NCBI GenBank assembly: GCA_041391765.1
Contig: JAWKNJ010000029.1
Location: forward strand, 12,244 to 76,243
DNA from: SHAN690 sp041391765
GTDB lineage: Bacteria; Bacteroidota; Bacteroidia; Flavobacteriales_G; Salibacteraceae
DNA: 64,000 nt
Direction of reading: 5' to 3'
Below the pieces are notes generated by a model. It was not told the DNA's origin, did not search any database, and saw only the letters and a program-made list of their open reading frames with translations. The translations under genes were made by a program, and so were the position numbers. This document shows positions 8,949 through 17,436 of the stretch, piece after piece. How positions within the stretch are numbered: position 1 is the first letter of the stretch; each line of letters begins with the position of its first letter.

Positions 8949-11231
8949 ATGAAAACCCTAAAAACATTTCTTCTCACCAGCCTGGTAGTCCTCGGATTGA
9001 AAGGCGTAACGCAACCCGGCTCCGGAAAAGTTCTTGACTTCAATGGAACATCCACCTATTTAAGTTGTGGAAGCATGAATTTATCGGGGGGACAGATAAC
9101 GATCCAAGCCTGGATAAATGTTGATGCCTTCAAATCAGCATTTCCATATATAAGCTCTATCGCGGGAACAGAGGTAGCGGGAAGTTCAACAGCTTTGTTA
9201 AGGCTTGGTGATGCAAGCTTGGCAAACAACAAACTTCAATTTGTCCTTTACAATGGCTCCACACATTATAAGTTGGATGGTGTGACAGCGCTTTCAGCTA
9301 ATAAGTGGTACCATGTTGCCGCAACCTATGATGGCTCAACCATGAAAATCTATGTCAATGGCATTCTGGATTCCAGTGTTGGCTATTCTTTTTCAATCGT
9401 TTCCAACGATGATTTTGCCATTGCGCGCAACTACGGAAACGATCGTATTCTAGATGGAGAAATTGATGAAGTCAGCGTTTGGAATTCAGCTTTGACACAA
9501 TCTACTTTAAGAGACTGGATGTGCAAGAGCATCACATCTCAACACCCGAATTATTCATCCATAAAGGGTTATTGGCCAATGAATGAAGGCTCTGGCACTT
9601 CAGCGGCCAATGCTGCTGGAAGCAGCAATAATGGAACATTTGTCGGTGCGCCAAGTTGGGGAAACTCAGGTGCTCCAATTGGAAATGACAGCAGGCATGC
9701 TTATGCATCCACATATAGTCTGGGGCTTTCACATCCCCAAGGAGACTCGTTGAACATCACTCATACCTCGGGTACTGTTCAAGGAGCGCACCTTTACAGG
9801 GTTGATACAATGCATTATTATCATACTCCTCAGTCACCGATACAGTTTTTTGATACCACACATTATTGGGGAGCATTTATCATTGGCACATCTAGTTACG
9901 CAATAGATTATGACTACAACGGTAATGCTATGATCTCCAACAATGACGAATGTAATTTGGCTTATGCCTCTCGAAATGATGGTTCGTCCACAAGTTGGAC
10001 ATCTCATGTTCCTAACAGCATTAATTTCTCTGCGAATACGACTGGCTGGAATGGTTCAAATACAAAAGAGTTTATTGTTGGAATTTCCAGTCAGGGACCT
10101 CACACCATTTCATACATCAAAACGAAACCAACCTGCGTTGGGGACAACGATGGTGTCTTGACAGCTAATGTTTCGGGCGGAACACCTCCGTATTCGTTCA
10201 CTTGGTCATCAGGCAGCGCCCTGCAAACTGCATCCGGATTAGCTTCTGGATACCATTACGTAACCATTACGGATAACAACGGATGTCAAAGTACCGACTC
10301 TGTGTTACTCAACGATCCTCCTTTACTCGGAGCTTCATTCACGGTAACGCCCACATCCTGCGCTTTCATAAACGATGGCAGCATCACCGCAAACCCCGGT
10401 GGAGGAAGCGGAAGCAACTACACGTTTCTTTGGGATGACGCAAACGGCAGCACCACCCAAACGCTATCGAACGTAGTAGCTGGAACCTACAACGTAACCA
10501 TCACTGATGGCAATGGATGCACAGCTAGTTATGGTGCGGAAGTACCTTCAACAGGCCCGGATCCAATTGTTGACCTTGGGTCAGACACCAGTTTGTGTGA
10601 AGGTGGAACCGTTACCTTGATTCCAACATTGACAAACAGTTCGTTAAGCACTTACGACTGGTCGACTGGAAGCCAGTCTCCAAATATCAGCGTCACAAAT
10701 TCGGGCACCTACTACCTCACGGTGACCAATGGAGCAGGTTGCACGGGCGTGGATAGCGTTGTAGTTACCTTCTTGGCTCCTGTTGCGATCAATCTCGGCA
10801 ATAACGCTACCGGAACCGGATCATACACGATCAACGCAGGTAGCGGATTCTCCGCTTACAGCTGGAGCAACGGAAAAACAGGTCAAAGCATAGTCGTTAC
10901 CAAAACCGGTAACTACACCGTCACAGCGATCGATTCAAACGGGTGCTCTTCTGTTGCCAGTATTCATGTCACAATCATCCCAACCGGGATCAATGAAACA
11001 AATCCTGATTTGATTTCATATTGGCCAAACCCCGTGAAGGATATTCTGAACATCAATTGCCCTACTGGTTCAACTATTGAGCTCTTTGATTTGACAGGAC
11101 GATTGATTCAGAGCAACGTGACTATTCGAAGCCAAGGAGAGATTTACACCAACTCAATCAATCCAGGCAAATACATCATCCGCGTCCGTTCTGATGAAAA
11201 TGTATTTACTGGCACCTTCGTGAAACAGTAA
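8949..11231 (+). CDS. Secreted LamG/SprB-repeat protein with T9SS type A sorting domain
   Basis: 760 residues. Signal peptide (TFLLTSLVVLGLKGV), then a LamG/concanavalin-like domain at about 30-200 with the usual WYHVAATYDGSTMKIYVNG core and DGEIDEVSVWN. About 385-455 and 460-535 are two SprB-type repeats (PTCVGDNDG...GGTPPYSFTWS; TSCAFINDGS...GGGSGSNYTFLWDD). Two Ig-like segments follow (540-675, LGSDTSLC). From 690 the end has YWPNPVKDILNI and GTFVKQ, a type A sorting domain. It is likely a surface adhesin or glycan-binding protein, since LamG domains bind sugars and SprB repeats occur in gliding adhesins. No catalytic site is visible. Confidence 0.87.
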   Translation: MKTLKTFLLTSLVVLGLKGVTQPGSGKVLDFNGTSTYLSCGSMNLSGGQITIQAWINVDAFKSAFPYISSIAGTEVAGSSTALLRLGDASLANNKLQFVLYNGSTHYKLDGVTALSANKWYHVAATYDGSTMKIYVNGILDSSVGYSFSIVSNDDFAIARNYGNDRILDGEIDEVSVWNSALTQSTLRDWMCKSITSQHPNYSSIKGYWPMNEGSGTSAANAAGSSNNGTFVGAPSWGNSGAPIGNDSRHAYASTYSLGLSHPQGDSLNITHTSGTVQGAHLYRVDTMHYYHTPQSPIQFFDTTHYWGAFIIGTSSYAIDYDYNGNAMISNNDECNLAYASRNDGSSTSWTSHVPNSINFSANTTGWNGSNTKEFIVGISSQGPHTISYIKTKPTCVGDNDGVLTANVSGGTPPYSFTWSSGSALQTASGLASGYHYVTITDNNGCQSTDSVLLNDPPLLGASFTVTPTSCAFINDGSITANPGGGSGSNYTFLWDDANGSTTQTLSNVVAGTYNVTITDGNGCTASYGAEVPSTGPDPIVDLGSDTSLCEGGTVTLIPTLTNSSLSTYDWSTGSQSPNISVTNSGTYYLTVTNGAGCTGVDSVVVTFLAPVAINLGNNATGTGSYTINAGSGFSAYSWSNGKTGQSIVVTKTGNYTVTAIDSNGCSSVASIHVTIIPTGINETNPDLISYWPNPVKDILNINCPTGSTIELFDLTGRLIQSNVTIRSQGEIYTNSINPGKYIIRVRSDENVFTGTFVKQ

Positions 11232-11244
11232 ATCCAAAATCCTA

Positions 11245-13398
11245 TTGAAGTTTTCGATTGACCTTAGAGGATTTAATCCTCTATTTGCAGCCGCTTTTAC
11301 TGCGGCTTTTTTATTCAGTTGTACCGACAATCACGTGGAAATGCAAAACCCTGTAGCTCCAGTTGCCAAGAAAATACCCCATGAAATTGAAACGCATGGC
11401 GACAAGCGCATAGATAACTATTACTGGCTTCGCGACATGGATCGAAAGGATCCTGAGATCATTGCGCATTTGGAGGCAGAAAACGCCTACACCAAAGCCA
11501 TGATGGGGCAGACCGAAAACCTGCAAAAGGAACTGTTCGAAGAATTGAAAGGTCGCATCAAGCAAACAGATGAGTCCGTACCATACTTCCACGATGGATA
11601 TTTCTACTACACCCGATTCGAGGAAGGAAAGGAATACGCGATTTATTGCCGAAGGAAATCAACCATGGATTCGCCTGAGGAAATTCTTTTGGATGAGAAT
11701 GAATTGGCAAAGGGATTCAGTTACTACCAACTTGGTGGTTTTTCCATCAGCACGAACAATAACTTGGTTGGATACGCAGAAGACACACTGAGCCGAAGAG
11801 TTTACACGATTCGCATCAAGGATTTGGATGCAAATAGTAACCTGGAGGATGTGATCGAAGGAACCTCCGGAAACTTCGTTTGGGCCAATGACAACAAGAC
11901 CATTTTCTACACCAAGAAAGAGGAAACTACCCTGCGTTCTTACAAGGTTTTCAAACACATTTTGGGAACCAGCGCATCTTCTGATATAGAGGTGTTTCAT
12001 GAAAAGGACGCCACGTTCAACTTAGGTGTGAGCAAGTCAAAATCAAAGAAGTGGTTGTTCATTCACAGCGGGGCAACTGTTTCTGACGAATACCAAATTC
12101 TGAGCGCAGATCATCCGGAAGGATCATGGAAAATGTTTCAGCAACGTGAACGTGACTTGGAGTATGGATTAGCACATTTTGAAGATCATTTCTACATTCT
12201 TACGAATCTCGAAGCCACCAACTTCCGACTGATGAAGACCTCTGAAACTATGACAGAGAAATCGAATTGGGAAGAGGTTATCCCACACCGTGAGGATGTG
12301 TTGTTGGAGGACGTGGACGTTTTCACAGACTATCTAGTGCTTTCAGAGAAATCGAAGGCTCAGAATAGAATTCGGGTAATCAATTGGAAAAGTCAGCAAG
12401 AGCACTACATCCAATTTGACGAGGAAGTGTATTCGGTGGTCACTTCTACCAATCCGGACTTTAACAGCAAGGAGCTCCGAATCGCTTATCAAAGCATGAC
12501 TACGCCTTCTTCGGTGATTGACTACAACATGGAAGATCGCTCCCGAGAACTGTTGAAGGAAAAAGAAATTCTGGGAGGGTTTGACAAGGCGAATTATGAA
12601 ACCAAAAGACTTTGGGTCACAGTACGTGACGGAGTCAGCGTGCCTATCTCCATGGTTTACCGCAAGGGAACCGAATTCAATGAAAAGACTCCTTTGTTGC
12701 TCTATGGCTATGGTTCCTACGGTATAAATATCGATCCGTATTTCAGTCCATCGCGATTGAGCTTGTTGGATCGAGGATTTGTATTCGCCATTGCGCACAT
12801 TCGCGGAAGCCAGATGATGGGAAGGCAGTGGTACGAAGACGGTAAAATGCTGAACAAGCTCAACACGTTTTATGACTTCATTGACTGTGCCGAATTCTTG
12901 GTGAAGAATAACTACACCAGCACAGGTCACTTATACGCCATGGGTGGCAGCGCAGGTGGCTTGCTTATGGGAACCGTGATCAATATGCGACCCGACTTGT
13001 GGCACGGTGTCATTGCTGTAGTTCCTTTTGTGGATGTGGTGACTACCATGCTGGATGAATCCATTCCCCTAACAACCGGTGAGTTTGACGAGTGGGGAAA
13101 TCCGAAACACGAGCAATACTATCACTATATCAAGGAGTATTCGCCATACGATAACATCGAGGCGAAAGCCTACCCCAACTTGCTCGTCACCACGGGATTG
13201 CACGACTCCCAGGTTCAGTATTGGGAACCAGCCAAATGGGTCGCAAAACTGAGAGAATTAAAAACCGACTCTAACGTGCTGTTGTTAAATACGAACATGG
13301 AATTTGGCCACAGCGGAGCATCGGGTAGATTTGAAGTGTTCAAAGAAATTGCGCTGGAATATGCCTTTTTCCTTGACTTAGAATCGAAAACACACTGA
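11245..13398 (+). CDS. ptrB: Oligopeptidase B / S9A prolyl-oligopeptidase family peptidase, probably a lipoprotein
   Basis: 717 residues from TTG 11245. The propeller precedes a C-terminal hydrolase domain with catalytic Ser569 (GGSAGG), Asp654 (HDSQV) and His689 (FGHSGASG). HGDKRIDNYYWLRD near the N-terminus is typical of oligopeptidase B, which cuts peptides after basic residues. From the TTG the protein begins with a lipobox-like signal (AAFLFSC), as in many Bacteroidota S9 lipoproteins. However, two hairpins with a T-run (11265-11312) occupy exactly this stretch. The alternative start is ATG 11341 (MQNPVAP), giving a cytoplasmic enzyme like E. coli PtrB. Location is therefore uncertain; the enzyme family is not. 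The ferredoxin gene follows after 13 bases. Confidence 0.87.
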   Translation: MKFSIDLRGFNPLFAAAFTAAFLFSCTDNHVEMQNPVAPVAKKIPHEIETHGDKRIDNYYWLRDMDRKDPEIIAHLEAENAYTKAMMGQTENLQKELFEELKGRIKQTDESVPYFHDGYFYYTRFEEGKEYAIYCRRKSTMDSPEEILLDENELAKGFSYYQLGGFSISTNNNLVGYAEDTLSRRVYTIRIKDLDANSNLEDVIEGTSGNFVWANDNKTIFYTKKEETTLRSYKVFKHILGTSASSDIEVFHEKDATFNLGVSKSKSKKWLFIHSGATVSDEYQILSADHPEGSWKMFQQRERDLEYGLAHFEDHFYILTNLEATNFRLMKTSETMTEKSNWEEVIPHREDVLLEDVDVFTDYLVLSEKSKAQNRIRVINWKSQQEHYIQFDEEVYSVVTSTNPDFNSKELRIAYQSMTTPSSVIDYNMEDRSRELLKEKEILGGFDKANYETKRLWVTVRDGVSVPISMVYRKGTEFNEKTPLLLYGYGSYGINIDPYFSPSRLSLLDRGFVFAIAHIRGSQMMGRQWYEDGKMLNKLNTFYDFIDCAEFLVKNNYTSTGHLYAMGGSAGGLLMGTVINMRPDLWHGVIAVVPFVDVVTTMLDESIPLTTGEFDEWGNPKHEQYYHYIKEYSPYDNIEAKAYPNLLVTTGLHDSQVQYWEPAKWVAKLRELKTDSNVLLLNTNMEFGHSGASGRFEVFKEIALEYAFFLDLESKTH
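11265..11312 (+). terminator. Tandem hairpins plus T-run between the LamG gene and ptrB, inside the putative signal peptide
   Basis: First hairpin: perfect 8-bp stem with a 3-base loop (11265-11283). Second: AGCCGC (11289-11294) and GCGGCT (11302-11307) followed by six T. It has every feature of a rho-independent terminator for the LamG gene that ends at 11231, yet lies within the first codons of the next frame if that starts at TTG 11245. Confidence 0.65.
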
Positions 13399-13411
13399 CT
13401 AAAAGACAACG

Positions 13412-13690
13412 ATGGCTGAAGTAACCATAGAACTGGACGGAAAAGAACACGTGATTGAAGTAAGGCAAAGTGAAAAGATTTTGGACGCAGCCTTAAAAGC
13501 CGGACTGGATGCTCCTTATTCGTGCCGAAGCGCTATTTGCTCTACGTGTATGGCGCGTTTGCAATCGGGTGAGGTGGACATGGAAATGAACCATGTGTTG
13601 ACAGACAGTGAGTTGGCCGAGGGATTCATAGTGACATGTCAGTCCAGACCGGTGAGCGACAAGATTCGCATCAGCTACGATGATATTTGA
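13412..13690 (+). CDS. Small plant-type 2Fe-2S ferredoxin
   Basis: 92 residues. The cluster ligands are Cys38, Cys43, Cys46 (C-x4-C-x2-C) and Cys76, the plant/PaaE-type arrangement. The sequence matches the C-terminal ferredoxin domain of PaaE-like reductases but stands alone, so it needs an external reductase. It is cytoplasmic, and probably donates single electrons; no partner is encoded nearby. It lies 13 bases after the peptidase gene and ends exactly one base before the stop of the convergent DUF3108 gene, with no terminator between them. Confidence 0.92.
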   Translation: MAEVTIELDGKEHVIEVRQSEKILDAALKAGLDAPYSCRSAICSTCMARLQSGEVDMEMNHVLTDSELAEGFIVTCQSRPVSDKIRISYDDI

Positions 13691-14494
13691 TTACTCCCCA
13701 AAAGACTTTGAAAGTCCTTCAAAGTCAGTTAACTGCGCCCTGATCGACCCGACCCGAATTTCTGAATCGACATAAACAGGAATTTGGTTGCTGTCCTTGG
13801 TGACGTAAACTTTCATTCGCTCACCTTCTTTGAAGAGAGTGCCTTTCACCAAAAGTGGGCTGAAGGTATAGCACTCAATCTCACCCAGTTGATCGTGGTC
13901 ATAGTTCTCCACCCCATTGTATCGGATGTAGAGGTCAAACGTTTCACCATCGATAAACATCCGAATCGGTATTTTCTGATCTATCTGATACTTTGAGAAA
14001 TCCAAATTGCGGGCGTAATAAATCATGGTGAGCACATCGAAACTATTGACCATCAACTCCGATGTATCTACCACAACAGGCTCCTGCTTCACCTTTGAAA
14101 CAGAATAAATCGATTCATGCTTGTGATCGAAGAGACAATCCTCGTAGAAGTAAAAATCACCCTCGTTCACGTTACGTTTGAACAAGTATGGCTTAAGGTC
14201 ATCCTTATCAGAAATTGCTTGATAAACGTCCCGCACCTTGTAGAACCAATCGTAGCGTTTGTGCGTTTTGCCGGAACCCTGAAATCGGAAACAATCCTTG
14301 CCCTTATACAGCGTGTCGCGCACCGAAAATGACACTTCGCCTGCCGGAACCCACACGCCCATCAGGTAGTAATACACCGCATAGGTGAGTTTTTCACCAC
14401 TGGCAAAACGATTGCCTTGAGATAAAGCCCTTTCGGTGGAAAGGCATTGAATCAGAATCAGAAATAGAAAGGCAAGTTTTATTCGGAATCTCAT
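13691..14494 (-). CDS. DUF3108 domain-containing secreted protein
   Basis: 267 residues with a signal peptide (IKLAFLFLILIQCLS). The mature part starts SGEKLTYAVYYYLMGV and has KTHKRYDWFYKVRD, both typical of DUF3108 proteins, which are predicted periplasmic beta-sheet proteins of unknown role in Bacteroidota and Proteobacteria. The first four bases overlap the stop of the S41 protease gene upstream, so translation is probably coupled and the two may work together in the periplasm. No enzyme motif is visible. Confidence 0.85.
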   Translation of the reverse strand: MRFRIKLAFLFLILIQCLSTERALSQGNRFASGEKLTYAVYYYLMGVWVPAGEVSFSVRDTLYKGKDCFRFQGSGKTHKRYDWFYKVRDVYQAISDKDDLKPYLFKRNVNEGDFYFYEDCLFDHKHESIYSVSKVKQEPVVVDTSELMVNSFDVLTMIYYARNLDFSKYQIDQKIPIRMFIDGETFDLYIRYNGVENYDHDQLGEIECYTFSPLLVKGTLFKEGERMKVYVTKDSNQIPVYVDSEIRVGSIRAQLTDFEGLSKSFGE

Positions 14495-16077
14495 TGATTC
14501 AACCCAAGCTCTTTGAAGGTATTGTTAGCTACATTTTCCAATGCGCGGCCAACGGATGTATCATAATGAGCATTCACCATGTAAAAGTCATTCAAGCCGT
14601 ATGCAAATCTCGCCACAACTGGTTTTATAGTCTTCTCCATTTCAGAAAGCTGTGCTGCAAACTCATCATCAGTAAACTCAATTCCTCTTAATCTCAACAA
14701 GCGTTTCACCTCGAGTAGGTGTTGACCTGCCAATCGGTATGAATCATTGAATTCGGTTGAGTTCGGATAGGTGGTCATGATTTGATCTCGGTGCCGTTCC
14801 ACCAATTGAAGGGCGACCAAATAGTCTAATCCCCTGCCCACCATGTCGGCCACGAAGCCATTTGGAAAGATGGAATCCGCAGGCACAAAAACATCCGGCA
14901 TAATCCCACCACCGCCATAAACCTTGCGCTTGGCAGGTGTGTAATAAACCAATGATTCTGACAATTTGATTGAATCTGCCGAATAGAACTCACCGTGCTC
15001 CATGCGTATGCTCAAATCGCGTTTGTAGGCACTAACACCATCGTCATAGGGTTTTTGAATGCTCCGACCGGAGGGCGTATAGTATCGAGAGATCGTCAGA
15101 CGCATAGCAGAGCCATCATCAAATTCAATGGTTCGCTGAACCAAGCCCTTTCCGAACGATCTGCGTCCAACAATCAAGCCTCGATCCCAATCCTGAATGG
15201 CTCCGGCAACTATTTCGCTTGCAGAAGCAGAGCGTTCATCAATCAAGACAACCAAGTCTCCACTCAAAAACCGCCCTCCGGAGGTGGCGTAGGTTTCTCG
15301 TTTGGAATGGTGAAGGCCTTCGGTGTAAACGATCAACTTCCTGTCGTCCAAAAACTCATCAACTATTTTGATGGCCACGTTCAAATAGCCACCGCTGTTT
15401 CCTCTCAAGTCAAAAATGAGGTTGTCCATTCCTTGCTCGTTCAGTGCGTCCAGCGCACTGCGGAAATCATTCAGGCTAGTCGAGCTGAACTTGTCCAATC
15501 GGATATAGCCCGTGTGCTTGTCGAACATGAAATAAGCAGGTACGCTGCTCACCTTCACCTCGGCCCTATCCAGCTTTGTGTAGAGTTTTTCCCTCCCGTG
15601 ATTTCGCCATACAGTGAATGGCTGATTCGCCTTTTGTTCATCCTTGATGAAAACAGACATTTCGTTCGCGCTTAACCCACGACCGGAAAGTATGTCCTTG
15701 CCAATGGCAATTAACTGATCACCAGCCCTTAGCTTGCCTTTTTCTGCCGGGCTATCTTCGAACACTTCCAAAACGGTGAGCGTGTCATCAATCAAGTGAT
15801 ATCGAATACCAATACCATTGAACTTACCGGCCAATGGTTCGTTGGCCGCTGTGAATTGCTCTTCGTTCATATAGATGGAATGCGGATCGAGCTCTTCCAA
15901 CATGGCTCGAATACCGACCTCAACCAAGGCTCGCGTTTCAAGGCTGTCCACATAAAGCCCATCCAGATTCTTTAGAAAGATCTCCAACTTTTTGGAATCG
16001 GCACTCAAATCGTTTTGCGCGCGGGTCGTTGAAACATATGCCAGGCAAATGACCAGAATTAGAATGCGCGCCATCAT
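14491..16077 (-). CDS. S41 family carboxy-terminal processing protease
   Basis: 528 residues with a signal peptide (ILILVICLAYVSTTRA). A PDZ domain lies at about 65-160 (FNGIGIRYH, SPAEKGKLRAGDQLIAIG). The protease core has NLIFDLRGNSGG and a Ser-Lys-type centre: Ser285 in SASASE, Asp296 and Lys310 in SFGKG, at the same 25-residue Ser-Lys spacing as E. coli Prc. It should process or degrade periplasmic proteins from their C-termini. A 150-residue C-terminal helical extension (after about 380) is typical of Bacteroidota members. It is the first gene of a two-gene unit with the DUF3108 protein. Confidence 0.93.
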   Translation of the reverse strand: MMARILILVICLAYVSTTRAQNDLSADSKKLEIFLKNLDGLYVDSLETRALVEVGIRAMLEELDPHSIYMNEEQFTAANEPLAGKFNGIGIRYHLIDDTLTVLEVFEDSPAEKGKLRAGDQLIAIGKDILSGRGLSANEMSVFIKDEQKANQPFTVWRNHGREKLYTKLDRAEVKVSSVPAYFMFDKHTGYIRLDKFSSTSLNDFRSALDALNEQGMDNLIFDLRGNSGGYLNVAIKIVDEFLDDRKLIVYTEGLHHSKRETYATSGGRFLSGDLVVLIDERSASASEIVAGAIQDWDRGLIVGRRSFGKGLVQRTIEFDDGSAMRLTISRYYTPSGRSIQKPYDDGVSAYKRDLSIRMEHGEFYSADSIKLSESLVYYTPAKRKVYGGGGIMPDVFVPADSIFPNGFVADMVGRGLDYLVALQLVERHRDQIMTTYPNSTEFNDSYRLAGQHLLEVKRLLRLRGIEFTDDEFAAQLSEMEKTIKPVVARFAYGLNDFYMVNAHYDTSVGRALENVANNTFKELGLNQ

Positions 16078-16127
16078 GGTTCTAATTTATGCATTATTGA
16101 TGTGCTGGCCGGTGTCATTGAATTTAC

Positions 16128-17162
16128 CTATTCTAGGATCAGCGTTATTGGCAAGTGATCTGAGTAACCCCCGTAGTAATGTGCACCACCATACGTCCTG
16201 CTGGGAAACAGCTTCTTGTCCTTGCTTTCATACATCATCCAATCAAACGAAACCGTTTCTCCACTATTGTCAATCGCTGAGAACCCGGTTGTGGCTCCGA
16301 CCACATTTTGGCCTACCAGCATTTGGTCCAACACACCCCACTCGTCCTTGTAGGCATGCGTTCCTTTGCCCTCGCTTGTGAGGTGTTTGTGCATGTTCAC
16401 CAGGCAAGCATCGCTTGATTTTTCACAATTTTCCAAGCGTTTTACACTCTCGTCATCAGGATGATCGTTGAAGTCGCCCATAGCCACCAATTGAGCCTTG
16501 GGATACTTCCACTTCAATTCGTTTATTAGTGACTCCAGCACCTCCGAAGCTTTTGCTCGTTTCCATCGGGATTCATCTTCTCCACCATAACGTGATGGCC
16601 AGTGGTTTATACAGACGATCAATTCATTGCCTGATTTTATGTCTTTAAAATGCGCCCACAGAATAGGTCTGGTCGGACGTTCGTCCTTTCCTAAATCAAT
16701 TTCCCGAACGCCCTCACCGATCAAATGAAGTCGGATAGAATTATAAATCAACGCATTGTCGATACCACGTTGATCATTGCTTTCATGGTGGACAATTTGA
16801 AAACGTTCGGCACCATTCACCTTGGAAATCAAATCTTGCACAACCGCTTTATTTTCCACCTCGCACAGCCCTAAGACATCCGGATTCTCGGCTTCGAATG
16901 CCGCGTCAATCACTTTGGAGAGATTGGTCAGCTTGGTCTGATAACGCTCGCTGGTGTATTGGTTCTTTCCTTCAGGGGTAAATTCCTCATCTGAGGTCAA
17001 AGGATTGTCAATGGTATCGAACAAATTTTCCGTGTTATAAAACATCAGGCGCATCGGTTCATGTTGCGCAAACGAAGTGTTGGCGGTCATCAGGAGCGCA
17101 ACCATGGAAAATAAAAAAGGTGACCCTTTCAGATCACCTTTAAATCGTTGAACCAGCGTCAT
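16128..17162 (-). CDS. Secreted endonuclease/exonuclease/phosphatase-fold protein
   Basis: 344 residues. The EEP fold is shown by FYNTENLFD (Asn/Glu metal site), LGLCEVEN, a HWPSR motif (about 180-190), GDFNDHPDD (about 230-238) and SDHLPI at the end. These are the metal and catalytic residues of DNase I-like phosphodiesterases; members act on DNA, RNA, inositol phosphates or lipids, and the substrate is not evident here. The N-terminus (FLFSMVALLMTANTSFA) reads as a signal peptide, so the enzyme is probably periplasmic or secreted. The ATG overlaps the stop of the preceding small gene (TAATG). A terminator-like hairpin lies within codons 8-17. Confidence 0.88.
   Translation of the reverse strand: MTLVQRFKGDLKGSPFLFSMVALLMTANTSFAQHEPMRLMFYNTENLFDTIDNPLTSDEEFTPEGKNQYTSERYQTKLTNLSKVIDAAFEAENPDVLGLCEVENKAVVQDLISKVNGAERFQIVHHESNDQRGIDNALIYNSIRLHLIGEGVREIDLGKDERPTRPILWAHFKDIKSGNELIVCINHWPSRYGGEDESRWKRAKASEVLESLINELKWKYPKAQLVAMGDFNDHPDDESVKRLENCEKSSDACLVNMHKHLTSEGKGTHAYKDEWGVLDQMLVGQNVVGATTGFSAIDNSGETVSFDWMMYESKDKKLFPSRTYGGAHYYGGYSDHLPITLILE
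17113..17141 (-). terminator. Terminator-like hairpin inside the start of the EEP gene
   Basis: Read on the minus strand: AAAGGTGA (17141-17134), a ten-base loop, TCACCTTT (17123-17116), running into six T. It lies 20 bases past the stop of the Cys-rich small gene and within codons 8-17 of the EEP gene. Confidence 0.6.
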
Positions 17163-17431
17163 TATTTGGCGGGTTCTTCTCTCACAGCTTTTTCCTCACG
17201 CTTGGGTTGCGCAGCCACTTGCGCTGTTGCACTAGCTCCTGGCTTTTGATCAACCTTGGCGGCTTGATCATGACAGCTCTTTTCTGATGCATGCGCACAA
17301 CAAGCCGGCTTTCCTTCAGCCTTAGCACAATTTGCTTTATTGGCTGTTTTATCGCAGTGCTTTTCAGCGGTCTGAGAGAATCCTACAACCGCGAACAACA
17401 TACCGGCTGCGAATACAATTGATTTCTTCAT
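17162..17431 (-). CDS. Small secreted Cys/His-containing protein, function unknown
   Basis: 89 residues. A clear signal peptide (SIVFAAGMLFAVVGFSQ) is followed by about 70 hydrophilic residues with five Cys and three His in pairs such as KHCDK, ANCAK, PACCAHA and KSCHDQ, then an Ala/Lys/Glu/Pro-rich tail. Such spacing suggests metal binding or disulfides in the periplasm, but I recognise no family. It lies five bases after the barrel-SPOR gene and its stop overlaps the start of the EEP gene, so the three form one minus-strand unit. Confidence 0.75.
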   Translation of the reverse strand: MKKSIVFAAGMLFAVVGFSQTAEKHCDKTANKANCAKAEGKPACCAHASEKSCHDQAAKVDQKPGASATAQVAAQPKREEKAVREEPAK

Positions 17432-17436
17432 GGTTT

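Noticed and set aside
9943..10161. Possible overlapping gene inside the LamG protein
   Set aside because: No start signal, and the LamG frame is continuous with clear repeats.
12343..12930. 195-codon minus-strand frame
   Set aside because: Antisense to the oligopeptidase catalytic region; codon-driven shadow.
14995..15675. 226-codon plus-strand frame
   Set aside because: Long, but exactly antisense to the S41 protease core with its catalytic residues; no independent support.
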